NCBI GenBank assembly: GCA_902604835.1 | Contig: CACKZW010000005.1 | Span: 1-64,000 of the forward strand | Length of the DNA stretch: 64,000 bases | DNA from: an uncultured Candidatus Actinomarina sp. | GTDB lineage: Bacteria > Actinomycetota > Acidimicrobiia > Actinomarinales > Actinomarinaceae | Direction of reading: 5' to 3' | Shown here: positions 42,701-49,270 of the stretch, in pieces | Layout: each line of letters starts with the position of its first letter | Position numbering within the stretch: position 1 is the first letter of the stretch | The notes under the pieces: model-generated | Databases searched by the model: none | What the model was told of the DNA's origin: nothing | What the model saw: only the letters and a program-made list of their open reading frames with translations | Position numbers and translations under genes: made by a program

Positions 42701-43724
42701 AATTGAAAAATTGATCAAGGAAAAAGTTGAGATCAATATTGATATCAATAAGTTTGCTCCTTATGCCAAGAGCTTCACAACTTATCAATCAGAAATACAA
42801 GAATTAGATAATGAACTCAAATATACATTGGTTGCGATTGAAAATATTAAAACTAATTGTGAGAAAGAAAATAAAGAACTTACGAAAGAGGTCTTGGAAG
42901 ATAGCTTATGTTTAATTTCAAGTAATTTTCAAATTATTTATTCGGGTGATGATTTAGATTCTAAGCTCAAAGTAGAAAATGAAGTTGTTTCAAAAAAAGA
43001 TGCCAAAAAAATAAAAAGAAAGTTTTTTGAAAGAAAACAACTTAAAAGACCAGCCCTTGGTCTTGCAATACTATCAATCATTACAGGTATGGGCTTTGGT
43101 ATATATGCAACTCAACAAATGTTCTTATCTAATGCTCAACAAGATAATGCACAAGCATATCTAGAGCAAATATATCTAGGTGAAGAAATCAAAGAAGTAA
43201 ATCGTCCTGAAATCTTAACAAATCCTCTGCGTTTGTTTCAAAACGATAATCCTGTTTTTGAAACACTCCAAGATTTTATAGTTATAGATCAAAGTGCAAA
43301 AATAGAAGAATTTCAACCAACTATATTCGGATTACTTGAAATTCCAGATATCAACATCAGCCAGTTTGTTGTTTCAGGAACAGATGAACTAAGCCTTAAA
43401 TTTGGTCCAGGTCATTATATTGAAACAAAATTACCAGGATCTGGTGGAAATGTTGGAATTGCTGGTCATAGGACAACTTATGGAGCACCTTTTAGTCGTT
43501 TAGACCAAGTTGATATTGGTGATGAAATCTACCTTACAGTTGGTTTGAATAAGTATCACTACATCGTTGATGATATAGAGGTAGTTGATGCAAACACGGG
43601 AGACTATGTTCTTTTTAATCGAGGTGATGACAGGCTTACATTAACAACATGTCATCCACGATATTCCGCAAGAGAAAGACTAATTGTCTCGGGAATACTT
43701 ACTAGGATTGAGAGTGGTAATTAA
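36732..43724 (+). CDS. Giant repeat surface protein fused to its own sorting signal and a C-terminal sortase
   Basis: A 2330-residue single reading frame. In order: a basic N-terminus and signal/membrane helix (about 16-35); a beta-rich domain reminiscent of a propeller (about 45-330); about 12 two-Cys Ig-like repeats (about 330-1625); 27 Thr (1628-1654); a diverged repeat; Thr-rich and PDPTD stalks; an acidic segment. Then come LAATG (1937-1941), a membrane helix (1946-1963) and RKRK (1966-1969), together a class E-like sorting signal. A charged coiled coil (about 1975-2100) and a second helix (2108-2127) follow. The sortase domain has His2246 (GIAGHRTTYG), Cys2307 (TLTTCHPRYSA) and Arg2316. 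The GTG start lacks a good ribosome-binding site; GAGGGGA lies 34 nt upstream. Confidence 0.88.
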   Translation: MLLFKKLFSFVFNKKTFNLVMSFLMIVSLAYVTIEKIDPEPAFAVGEFDCVDSDGRTYIYQSTWSGNTLTINRGVNDDSGTFVKNNSFQTFSSWSSTSNSDISEVNSLAITTDGEMFALLKQDNSGVKFYKLNYNGSAEHISSVTVPNGDNNAASNYEVDVGGTTYKYYITSKGFFNGNVQVIRINGDGTYHIFEPDINNGGNGSNKAKDFAWVSNHPSGNDFVGFDSNGNDLLGAEITSHTGHGTASEEMTINLSVLNGNIGSGIGSNSGAAMSLGNGDVYFLENTGSDGGSLWLYDQSAGTLTETNDEFSSSSNTDGAGCGIGLSGSDEFVPTVTAAQGSCSGSNKTVAVTLNNSGSDVAANYVVTYTISGSTSNLTTGTSVNGGASNTSLSVPAQANGTSVQLNWYAESTTYGLRTPASSTSSVTITVDTSSCGPGEPSLTVSQSLGACSTGGGTQTSTLSIANSSGASAYLTVEYSTNGGSSWTVHTDAEEADNLTVTNGSTNTSLTVAVSHGSAITWRYKASDTSSDWTGISYSTLSASSTVDCDPDATVTQSLGSCSAANGSKTSTLSIRNDESSTVYYLVEYSTDGGSSYSTASSNLTVNSNVTNTSLSQAVSHGSSIIWRYKDSNVSGSFGSASYTTLTASSTVDCDPALTVSQSLGNCSASGGYQTSTLSIENTESYTAYVYVEYSLNGGSSWTDHPSAEESDGFTVAAGQTDTSLTVNVPDGSAITWRYKDSPTSSFSGATQSTLSASSTVDCTVGISVSQSLGSCSAGSKTSTLSITNNESYTAYVYVEYSLDGGSTYSDHPSAEDSDNLTIGAGATNTDLTISVAHNQTVIWRVTPSPTTSSSGASTTSTSESSAVDCPVIDVGGSASFASLCQNGAKVSTFTMTNSSNANTTAYFKVEYSLNGGSSYSTAVANQSVSENGSATVTQSVSDGQTIIWRYEASTTNNTYTGTPTATLSASSEVDCGNATVSAALGSCSSGSATSTLTLTNPQTTSVTVYFEVQYKVTDTAGNDGAWQNKLSSQSVSPAGSSSTTQSISDGEKITWRYRTSNESGTFSGSYTETSQSSAVNCTIDPGGSQALAASCTGSSKVSTLTITNSSSATTAAYFLVEYSTDGGSSYNVAESSKEVSINGSETVTQSVSSGSAIIWRYKTSKTDGSFSGSYTTLSASDTVSCGTPAASGSQASCSSGSANISMELDNRNQLISHHFKVEYSTDGGSSWSTGDNSLNNKEVSANTLTTVSLKSSAISHGTTVKLRYYTSTSSDFSGSTAVALDDITIDCPVLSGSATASAASCSSGSATIPITLNNSGSNVAGTFTVRYSTDSGSSYTTLTATSVAAGQTDTSSLSVPAQSHGTAVIIKYSVANTSEGLSQSEATLSTITISCPVSAIAVTSSTNGCGNNGVGQGGVYGNSVISIDNSGSNVAVTLYVQKRKVNAVTGNETAFAYFANGTTGGSSGQSISAGASSSYSFDSHPHGTEIQYRWSTDGSNWTELSTFTVSCANVSTSAGTCSNDTGKQTPTITLSSGSQATVSVFFKVEYSIDSGSNWVTLKSDEEVPANTSETYSGPELTNGESIQWRYSSRKSGGAHDDASMVTDDTNIPGVDPTLSYTSSCTVTTTTTTTTTTTTTTTTTTTTTTTTTTTLPTTTTTIFEPIFKPQIINNGQCSNDGSASFGLSAINGQSNIGMSLRLKIFINKSKVVDNTYSLAGGQNLYITTLSNVPEGSTYRIRFIVKDSLSGQKSKGGFKKVVDCIDDPVTTTTTIPISTTTIGPVSTTTTTGPTPTTTTGPTSTTTIGPVSTTTTTIPIDPTNPTDPEVCLLRLVSIFNLQNLLDCIDNNKPDPTDPDPTDPDPTDPDPTDPTGITTTSEEDDFCEGLILEEGDVCEGPLTDDEGNDFFEWDEYDEGVYLTDGSYTVQYIYREDSLNLAATGINLDYIALGGSVFLIGGVVLYTSSRKRKLMESAISLEDIYKHSFKVKTKIEKLIKEKVEINIDINKFAPYAKSFTTYQSEIQELDNELKYTLVAIENIKTNCEKENKELTKEVLEDSLCLISSNFQIIYSGDDLDSKLKVENEVVSKKDAKKIKRKFFERKQLKRPALGLAILSIITGMGFGIYATQQMFLSNAQQDNAQAYLEQIYLGEEIKEVNRPEILTNPLRLFQNDNPVFETLQDFIVIDQSAKIEEFQPTIFGLLEIPDINISQFVVSGTDELSLKFGPGHYIETKLPGSGGNVGIAGHRTTYGAPFSRLDQVDIGDEIYLTVGLNKYHYIVDDIEVVDANTGDYVLFNRGDDRLTLTTCHPRYSARERLIVSGILTRIESGN
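37728..41612 (+). repeat. About 12 tandem two-cysteine Ig-like repeats in the surface protein
   Basis: Each unit is about 95-115 residues. The shared pattern is an opening such as SLGSCS, a TSTLSI strand, VEYSxxGGSS near the middle, a WRYK strand, and a closing SASSTVDC. The Cys near the start and the Cys at the end could form a disulfide. Units 2 to 5 are the most alike (38050-39345), suggesting recent duplication; later ones have diverged. Confidence 0.8.
41613..41693 (+). repeat. 27-codon poly-threonine tract
   Basis: All four Thr codons are mixed (ACA, ACT, ACG, ACC), so the repeat is held at protein level and not simply a DNA slippage tract. It makes an extended stalk that could be glycosylated. 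Confidence 0.9.
42282..42341 (+). repeat. Four 15-nt tandem repeats encoding PDPTD
   Basis: The 15-nt unit CCTGATCCAACAGAT occurs four times without change, giving a rigid proline-rich, acidic stalk segment just before the sorting signal. Near-identity at DNA level suggests copy-number variation between strains. Confidence 0.9.
42540..42638 (+). other. Internal sortase sorting signal (LAATG, membrane helix, RKRK)
   Basis: Residues 1937-1969 of the giant protein. LAATG fits the LAxTG consensus of class E sortases of actinobacteria. It is followed by about 18 hydrophobic residues and a positively charged stop. In ordinary substrates such a signal ends the protein; here about 360 more residues follow, including the sortase itself. 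Confidence 0.8.
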
Positions 43725-44351
43725 ATGAGCATTGATCCAATAAAAAAAGATGGTAGATCACTTCGAGCAGAGAAAACATATGACGAGGCACATGAAAAAT
43801 TAATTAAGAGTGCTGTAGAGCTTTTTAACAACCCACTAGTTTCTCACGAAAAAATTACCGTTTCACAAATTGCAAAACATGCAGGAGTTTCTGTAGCCAC
43901 TGCTTACAATCACTTTCCAGAGAACAAATTAGATATTTATGGATCTTTATTTCAATTAGGATTTAAAGACGTAAGAGATGATTTGAATAAATTTTTAGAA
44001 ACCTCTCCTCAACCAGATGAGGCTGTAACAATGTTTCTAGATACAATTGCAAACGTAGTTGTTGAATTAGGCAATGCTATTCGTTTTGCTTGGTTCGAAG
44101 TTCGAGAAATTCAATCCTCAGGTAAATGGATAGAGGGCGAGCCATACGATGTATTACATTCTTTATGTGCACGATATGATCCAGAAATTGTTGATGAACT
44201 GACTGATGACATATTTCAAATGTTTAATGGGGTAACATTTTTGTGGTTAAGATATGATCCAAATTACACAGTTTGGTCCAAATATACAGATGAATGGTAT
44301 CTTGAAAATGTAAATAAGATTTTTAGTAAGGCTATTAAAATTCACAAGTAG
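43725..44351 (+). CDS. TetR-family transcriptional regulator
   Basis: The 208-residue protein has an N-terminal helix-turn-helix: ITVSQIAKHAGVSVATAYNHFPENKLDIY (about residues 44-72, read in parts), the TetR recognition pattern. The C-terminal ligand domain is not identifiable; it is rich in aromatic residues (WLRYDPNYTVW). The ATG starts directly after the giant-gene stop codon, so it is likely to be cotranscribed. It may regulate the surface operon; the ligand and operator are unknown. Confidence 0.86.
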   Translation: MSIDPIKKDGRSLRAEKTYDEAHEKLIKSAVELFNNPLVSHEKITVSQIAKHAGVSVATAYNHFPENKLDIYGSLFQLGFKDVRDDLNKFLETSPQPDEAVTMFLDTIANVVVELGNAIRFAWFEVREIQSSGKWIEGEPYDVLHSLCARYDPEIVDELTDDIFQMFNGVTFLWLRYDPNYTVWSKYTDEWYLENVNKIFSKAIKIHK

Positions 44352-44354
44352 TTC

Positions 44355-45797
44355 ATGAAAAAAAGTTCAATACTTTTAATATTTTTTTTATTTTTTAATG
44401 GCTCATTTTTTCAACCAACTTTAGATACAGAAAATATAAAAATTGATTTAAAAAGATCAGATGATGAGAAAATATTAGTCACATGGTCAATAGATTTTGA
44501 GACATATGATGATATTGTCCTTCAGATTTCACACAAAAATAAAATTGAAACAATTCAATTAGAGAGTCCAGAAGGAGAAATTGAACTTTGTTGTTATCCA
44601 GATTACGTAAGGGTAACGATACGAGTTTTTGTTACTGAACTTGAGGATGTAACAGGTCCTGATTGTCCTGCAAGTGAATGTAAAAAAATAGTTGAAATGG
44701 AATATCTAAATCAAAAGTTATTAAAAATAATTCCACCTCCAACAACTACAAGTACAACTACCACTTCAACAACTACAACTACAATTCCACCACCAATCAT
44801 TGAGGAAACCGAATTTCTAAATATTGAAATTACAAATGAACTAATAACATCCATTCCTTTGTTTGAGGATATCGATCTCACCGATCAAGAAAAAAATAGT
44901 ATTGCTGTAATTGTTTCAACAGGCATAATCTTTTTGTTCTACATTGTTTTACTTTTACAAGAATGGTTTAACAAAGTTATTTCTACAAACAATATTCGAT
45001 GGTTTAGTAAAGATAAAAACATTCGAAGCTCGAAAAAGTTTATTACTCTAATAAAAATTCTTTTTGTTCTTTTTTCAACGGCATTTCTCATTGGTTTTGT
45101 TGAAGAAGGTGCTGATTTATCACTAGATCTCGAAAATGTAGCAATATTTATTGCAGCACTTATTGGATTAATTTCAGTTACATTATTTTATGAAGGTACA
45201 GAGGGATTAATCGAAAGTAAGATATTTAAGCAAAAAGTAAGAGTTAAATGGGCACCACAAGCAATATTTTTTGCTGGAATATCTACTCTTGCCTTTATTT
45301 ATTTTCAAATGCCAATAGGTTTTATATTTGGATTTTTTGCATCTGCTTACATTTCTGGAAAGAGGAATACCGCAAAATTATCACCAAAATTTTACTCAAC
45401 AATTGCATTAAGCCTTGCAGGGTTCGGCTTCTTTTACCTAACTTCAATACCATTTATCAAAAACTCAACAGTATTAACTGCTGTAGCGGCACTTAGTTAC
45501 TTGATGTGTCTAGAAGGAGTTCTATTTAAGTCATTGCCTGGTGGTGGGAATGAATTGTTTGAATCTCTTACAGACTCTAAAGGTGTCTTTAAAATCTTTC
45601 CTCTTATAAGTTTTATATTTGGTTTGTGGCTATTTATAAGAGTACTTATTGTTCCACCAGATAGTGAGTTTGCAAATATGCAACAGGATTTATTAAGTAT
45701 GGGTTCATTCTCTTTAACCTTTGCTATTGGTCTCATTGGCTATATTCTTACAATTTTGATTTTAGGTTTGATCATAAAATTTAGGGCAAGAAGATGA
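44355..45797 (+). CDS. Stalked polytopic membrane protein of unknown function
   Basis: I do not recognise the family. The 480-residue protein has a signal peptide (1-20), an extracytoplasmic beta-rich domain of about 120 residues with four Cys (ELCCYPDY and GPDCPASECK), a Thr-rich stalk with PPPTTTSTTTT and IPPP (about 133-155), and then about eight membrane helices from residue 190 to the end. Loops between helices are short and basic. It lies 3 bp after the TetR gene and overlaps the next gene by 4 nt. The arrangement suggests a surface sensor or a wall-associated membrane complex partner of the upstream giant protein; that is inference. Confidence 0.65.
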   Translation: MKKSSILLIFFLFFNGSFFQPTLDTENIKIDLKRSDDEKILVTWSIDFETYDDIVLQISHKNKIETIQLESPEGEIELCCYPDYVRVTIRVFVTELEDVTGPDCPASECKKIVEMEYLNQKLLKIIPPPTTTSTTTTSTTTTTIPPPIIEETEFLNIEITNELITSIPLFEDIDLTDQEKNSIAVIVSTGIIFLFYIVLLLQEWFNKVISTNNIRWFSKDKNIRSSKKFITLIKILFVLFSTAFLIGFVEEGADLSLDLENVAIFIAALIGLISVTLFYEGTEGLIESKIFKQKVRVKWAPQAIFFAGISTLAFIYFQMPIGFIFGFFASAYISGKRNTAKLSPKFYSTIALSLAGFGFFYLTSIPFIKNSTVLTAVAALSYLMCLEGVLFKSLPGGGNELFESLTDSKGVFKIFPLISFIFGLWLFIRVLIVPPDSEFANMQQDLLSMGSFSLTFAIGLIGYILTILILGLIIKFRARR

Positions 45798-46564
45798 ACA
45801 ATAGATACATAAATTCATTCATATTTTTCTTATTAATAATTTCATTAGTTGTAATCAATTTCAATCAGGAAGAAGAGCCGATTGCTATTGAACAAGATGA
45901 GGAAATTGTAGCTATTGATACGACCATAACAACTTCATCAACAACAACCTCATCAACAACAACTTCATCAACAACAACTTCATCAACAACAACTTCATCA
46001 ACAACAACTTCATCAACAACAACGATTCCACCATCTACAACAACAGTTTATACAGGACCTTTTGGGGAGTATGCAGGCTTTGAAGGATCGAATCAGACAA
46101 AATTGGAAGCGCTTACAAAAGAACTACCAGCACTGATGTTACAAATCATTGATACCAATAACATAACTATTATTAACGGTTGCCACCAATACGGAGCATC
46201 TCTTGTTGGTAGATGTCCTTATGGAGTATGGGATCCAAGTGGGACAAACTTAGATGGAACTAAAGATGCAGATTGGCCTCTCTCTATCTGGATTTCGAAT
46301 CGAGCTTTTTCTGCTGGTGTTGCTTATGATGTCTTACTTCATGAATCTTTGCATGCTTTTACATATTCCACTAGAAATTGCCCAAAGAATTCAAATACCA
46401 ATTATCGCCAAGATGCACGAGATTTTTTTGGGGGAGAAGAATTTTTGGTTGATGCCCTCGTGCTTTATTACGGAGGTAGATATAATCACTACCGAACATC
46501 AGGTGAAATAAATTCTGAGGAACAAACTTATTTAACTGATTACATTAATACTTGTTCGGCTTAA
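45794..46564 (+). CDS. Secreted stalked zincin-like protein
   Basis: I do not recognise the family. The 256-residue protein has an N-terminal signal anchor (about 7-22), a linker with six SSTTT units and IPP, and a soluble domain of about 160 residues. A zinc-binding motif LLHESLHAF (HExxH) lies near residue 185, with two conserved-looking Cys (CHQYGA, GRCPYG) before it. A further acidic region FFGGEEFLVDAL could supply the third ligand. Activity is inference. It ends the surface operon (4 nt overlap with the preceding gene) and is followed by the rho promoter. Confidence 0.68.
   Translation: MNNRYINSFIFFLLIISLVVINFNQEEEPIAIEQDEEIVAIDTTITTSSTTTSSTTTSSTTTSSTTTSSTTTSSTTTIPPSTTTVYTGPFGEYAGFEGSNQTKLEALTKELPALMLQIIDTNNITIINGCHQYGASLVGRCPYGVWDPSGTNLDGTKDADWPLSIWISNRAFSAGVAYDVLLHESLHAFTYSTRNCPKNSNTNYRQDARDFFGGEEFLVDALVLYYGGRYNHYRTSGEINSEEQTYLTDYINTCSA
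45935..46024 (+). repeat. Six 15-nt tandem repeats encoding SSTTT
   Basis: The unit TCATCAACAACAACT (with one C variant) repeats six times in frame, giving a Ser/Thr stalk. The near-perfect DNA repeat could expand or contract by whole units without breaking the frame. Confidence 0.9.
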
Positions 46565-46578
46565 AAAAAATTTAAATG

Positions 46579-46608
46579 TTGTTAATTTAAAATACCTATG
46601 TATATAAT
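46579..46608 (+). promoter_or_regulatory. Promoter of the rho-atp operon
   Basis: TTGTTA (46579-46584) and a perfect TATAAT (46603-46608) are 18 bp apart. It is the best -10/-35 pair I see in the window. It leaves a leader of about 60 nt with two short inverted repeats (GTCT/AGAC and CATTC/GAATG) and an AGGAG site before the rho ATG. Confidence 0.65.
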
Positions 46609-46678
46609 GAGAATGTCTTTCAGACAAACACAATTCACAAGTCATTCCACATTACGAATGTTTTGAAATAGGAGAAAA

Positions 46679-48028
46679 ATGTCCGCAAGGTCACAATTAC
46701 AATCCAAACCCGTCGCAGATTTGCGTCAGATAGCTGATGGATTAGGTCTCGAGCATGCAGGCCTTCAAAAAGCTAAATTGATTGATCTTTTACTTGATCA
46801 AGGTGATGCAATTGGCGATATATCCAATGGTGCTGAAGAAGAAGTTGCAAGTGTAGTTTCAGAAAGTGACATGCCATCAGTTGTAAATTCTGGTGATAGC
46901 CAAATTAAAGAGGGTGAGACTAGAGAAGGTATATTAGATATCTTGCCAGAAGGATATGGTTTTTTAAGGTGTAATGGCTACAAACCAAGTGAGAATGATG
47001 TTTATGTACCTGCAGGAGCTATTAAGAAATTTAGAATGCGAAAAGGTGATTTAGTTGAGGGACCTATAAGATCACCAAGAGCAAAAGAGAAATATCCTGC
47101 TCTCGTAGAGCCTAAAACTGTAAACGGTGCAGATCCAGAATTATTAGCAAGAAGAGTAGATTTCAATAAGCTGACACCGTTATTTCCAGATGAGAGACTT
47201 AAGCTTGAAGTTGAAGGTGAACCAGGCCGTCTTGTTGGAAGAATTGTTGACCTCATAGCACCAATAGGAAAAGGACAAAGAGGGTTAATCGTTTCACCGC
47301 CAAAAGCTGGTAAAACAACAATACTTAAAGAGATCGCAAATTCAATTACTGCAAACAATCCAGAAGTTTATTTAATGGTCGTTCTTGTAGACGAAAGACC
47401 TGAAGAAGTTACAGACATGCAAAGATCTGTTGATGGTGAAGTAGTCTTCTCAACTTTTGATAGACCTCCTGATGAACACACACAAGTTTCAAGACTTGCA
47501 ATAGAAAGAGCAAAGAGATTAGTTGAAGAAGGAAAAGATGTCGTCATATTGCTTGATTCCATTACAAGACTTGCACGAGCACACAACTTAGCGACGCCAG
47601 CTAGTGGAAGAATTTTATCAGGTGGTGTTGATTCAACTGCACTGACTCCTCCGAAACAATTTTTTGGAGCAGCTAGAAACATTGAAGATGGTGGAAGCTT
47701 AACAATTCTAGGTACCGCACTTGTTGAAACAGGATCAAAAATGGATGAAGTTATTTTTGAGGAGTTCAAAGGAACTGGAAATATGGAACTTAGATTAGAT
47801 CGACAACTAGCTGATAAAAGAGTATTCCCTGCTATTGACGTAACTCCATCTGGAACACGTGAAGAGCAAAGACTTGTATCTCCAACAGAACTTCAGTCTC
47901 TATGGACATTAAGAAGAGTCCTTGTGGGCCTTGAAGGCGGAGCAGCTACAGAGTTATTAATTGATAAGTTAAACACTACCAAAAATAATAATGCATTCTT
48001 AAAGGATGTCGCAAAGACTAACAAATAA
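46679..48028 (+). CDS. rho: Transcription termination factor Rho
   Basis: Hexameric RNA helicase that ends transcription. The 449-residue protein has a Rho-N helical domain (ADLRQIADGLGLEHAGLQKAKLIDLLL), a cold-shock-like RNA-binding domain with ILPEGYGFLR, and the ATPase core. Walker A is SPPKAGKTT, Walker B is VVILLDSITRLAR, followed by the Q-loop LSGGVDSTAL and the R-loop. The acidic insert between the N-terminal domains is short compared with high-GC actinobacteria. Its promoter is at 46579. It heads the long operon through atpC. Overlapping convergent genes in this window have no intrinsic terminators, so Rho is likely important here. Confidence 0.96.
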   Translation: MSARSQLQSKPVADLRQIADGLGLEHAGLQKAKLIDLLLDQGDAIGDISNGAEEEVASVVSESDMPSVVNSGDSQIKEGETREGILDILPEGYGFLRCNGYKPSENDVYVPAGAIKKFRMRKGDLVEGPIRSPRAKEKYPALVEPKTVNGADPELLARRVDFNKLTPLFPDERLKLEVEGEPGRLVGRIVDLIAPIGKGQRGLIVSPPKAGKTTILKEIANSITANNPEVYLMVVLVDERPEEVTDMQRSVDGEVVFSTFDRPPDEHTQVSRLAIERAKRLVEEGKDVVILLDSITRLARAHNLATPASGRILSGGVDSTALTPPKQFFGAARNIEDGGSLTILGTALVETGSKMDEVIFEEFKGTGNMELRLDRQLADKRVFPAIDVTPSGTREEQRLVSPTELQSLWTLRRVLVGLEGGAATELLIDKLNTTKNNNAFLKDVAKTNK

Positions 48029-48043
48029 ACTAGAGTAGGAATT

Positions 48044-48337
48044 GTGAAAAAAGATATACATCCAGAATATAAAGAAGTCGTCTTCAGTGATGAAGATGCA
48101 GATTTTGCATTTCTAACAAGATCAACAATCAAATCATCAGAGACTATTACTTGGGAAGACGGAAATGAATATCCGCTTGTGAAACTAGACATATCAAGTG
48201 CTAGCCATCCTTTTTTTACAGGTAAACAAAAACTCGTTGACTCTACAGGTAGAGTCGAGAGATTTAAACAACGATACGGTTCAACCAGCACAAGACAAGC
48301 ACCAAAGCAAGAAGCTTCTTCTCAAGAAGAAGAATAA
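48044..48337 (+). CDS. rpmE2: 50S ribosomal protein L31 type B
   Basis: The 97-residue protein shows the type B L31 pattern [14 protein letters not shown], the SETITWEDG segment and [20 protein letters not shown]. It lacks the zinc-binding CxxC of type A L31, so it is the zinc-free form. The C-terminus has a variable Gln/Glu/Ser-rich tail. The start is GTG. It lies between rho and the DUF1385 gene, as rpmE does in many actinobacteria. Confidence 0.93.
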   Translation: MKKDIHPEYKEVVFSDEDADFAFLTRSTIKSSETITWEDGNEYPLVKLDISSASHPFFTGKQKLVDSTGRVERFKQRYGSTSTRQAPKQEASSQEEE

Positions 48338-48358
48338 CTTCTTTAATCTAAATTTCTA

Positions 48359-49270
48359 ATGTCTGAAAACGATATTTCTTATGGTGGACAAGCTGTAATC
48401 AGCGGTGTCCTTATTCAAAGTCCTAAAGGCTGGTCTGTTGCTGTCAGAAATCAAAATAATGAGATTGTTAAATACTTTAAAGAAAGAACACCTTTAATAA
48501 GAAGAAAAGGGATATTTACCCTTCCATTAATCAGAGGAATAGGTGCCCTCGTCGACTCTTTATATGTTGGCTATCAAGCATTGACTATTTCTGATGAAAT
48601 TTATTATGCAGATGAACCTGAACCCTCAACTCTCAATAAAATACTTAATTATTTATTTATTGTTTCTTTTTTATCAATACTTATTGCTGGTCCACGCTTA
48701 TTAATCGATCTAATAGATACTGGTCAAACGTCAAAAGGTATTTACGAAGGCTTATTAAGAGGAGTGATAGTTGTGCTTTATATATATGTAATCGGTAAAA
48801 CAAAAGATGCACAGGAATTATTTGAATTTCATGGTGCTGAACACATGACAATTGCTGCATTTGAAAATAACAGGAATCTTGATTTAGACAATATTAAAAA
48901 CTATCCAAAAGAACATATTCGTTGTGGAACAGCATTTATATTTCTGATTGTATTTGTAAGTTTATTAACTCTTCCTTTTATCCCGACATTGAACATTCTA
49001 TTGACCTTACTAACAAGAATTTTGCATGTATTTGTTGTAGCAATGATCTCATACGAAATTTTAAAATTAAATTTCAAATTTACTGGATCGTTGTTTTCCC
49101 GATTCTTCAGTACACCTGGGATATGGATGCAGAAGATGACAACAAAAATTCCTTCAGAAGAACAAATTGAGGTTGCGCGTGTAGCAATGGCAAATTGTAT
49201 AAAATTTAGTGAAAATACAAATGAGTTAGATGAATATTTAGATAATACAAAAGAGGTTAGCAATGGATGA
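48359..49270 (+). CDS. DUF1385 membrane protein (YqhQ-like)
   Basis: The 303-residue protein opens with YGGQAVISGVLIQSPKGWSVAVRN, a DUF1385 hallmark, then four to five hydrophobic helices and the conserved FHGAEHMTIAAFE with HIRCGTAF. The family is widespread in Gram-positives and of unknown biochemical role; YqhQ in Bacillus has been named but not firmly assigned. It overlaps prfA by 8 nt, so it belongs to the rho-prfA operon. Confidence 0.85.
   Translation: MSENDISYGGQAVISGVLIQSPKGWSVAVRNQNNEIVKYFKERTPLIRRKGIFTLPLIRGIGALVDSLYVGYQALTISDEIYYADEPEPSTLNKILNYLFIVSFLSILIAGPRLLIDLIDTGQTSKGIYEGLLRGVIVVLYIYVIGKTKDAQELFEFHGAEHMTIAAFENNRNLDLDNIKNYPKEHIRCGTAFIFLIVFVSLLTLPFIPTLNILLTLLTRILHVFVVAMISYEILKLNFKFTGSLFSRFFSTPGIWMQKMTTKIPSEEQIEVARVAMANCIKFSENTNELDEYLDNTKEVSNG

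Noticed and set aside
36732..43724. Horizontal acquisition of the giant surface gene
   Set aside because: It has somewhat higher G+C and many Ser/Thr/Gly codons, but this follows from its amino-acid composition; no integrase, transposase, tRNA target or flanking repeat of insertion type is seen.
45935..46024. Short tandem repeats as a CRISPR array (also 42282-42341)
   Set aside because: Units are 15 nt, contiguous and in frame with no spacers; they encode protein stalks.
47002..48291. Three antisense open frames of 118-133 codons across rho and rpmE2
   Set aside because: They are shadows of well-conserved coding sequence on the plus strand; the products are low-complexity Ser/Leu-rich with no recognisable features.
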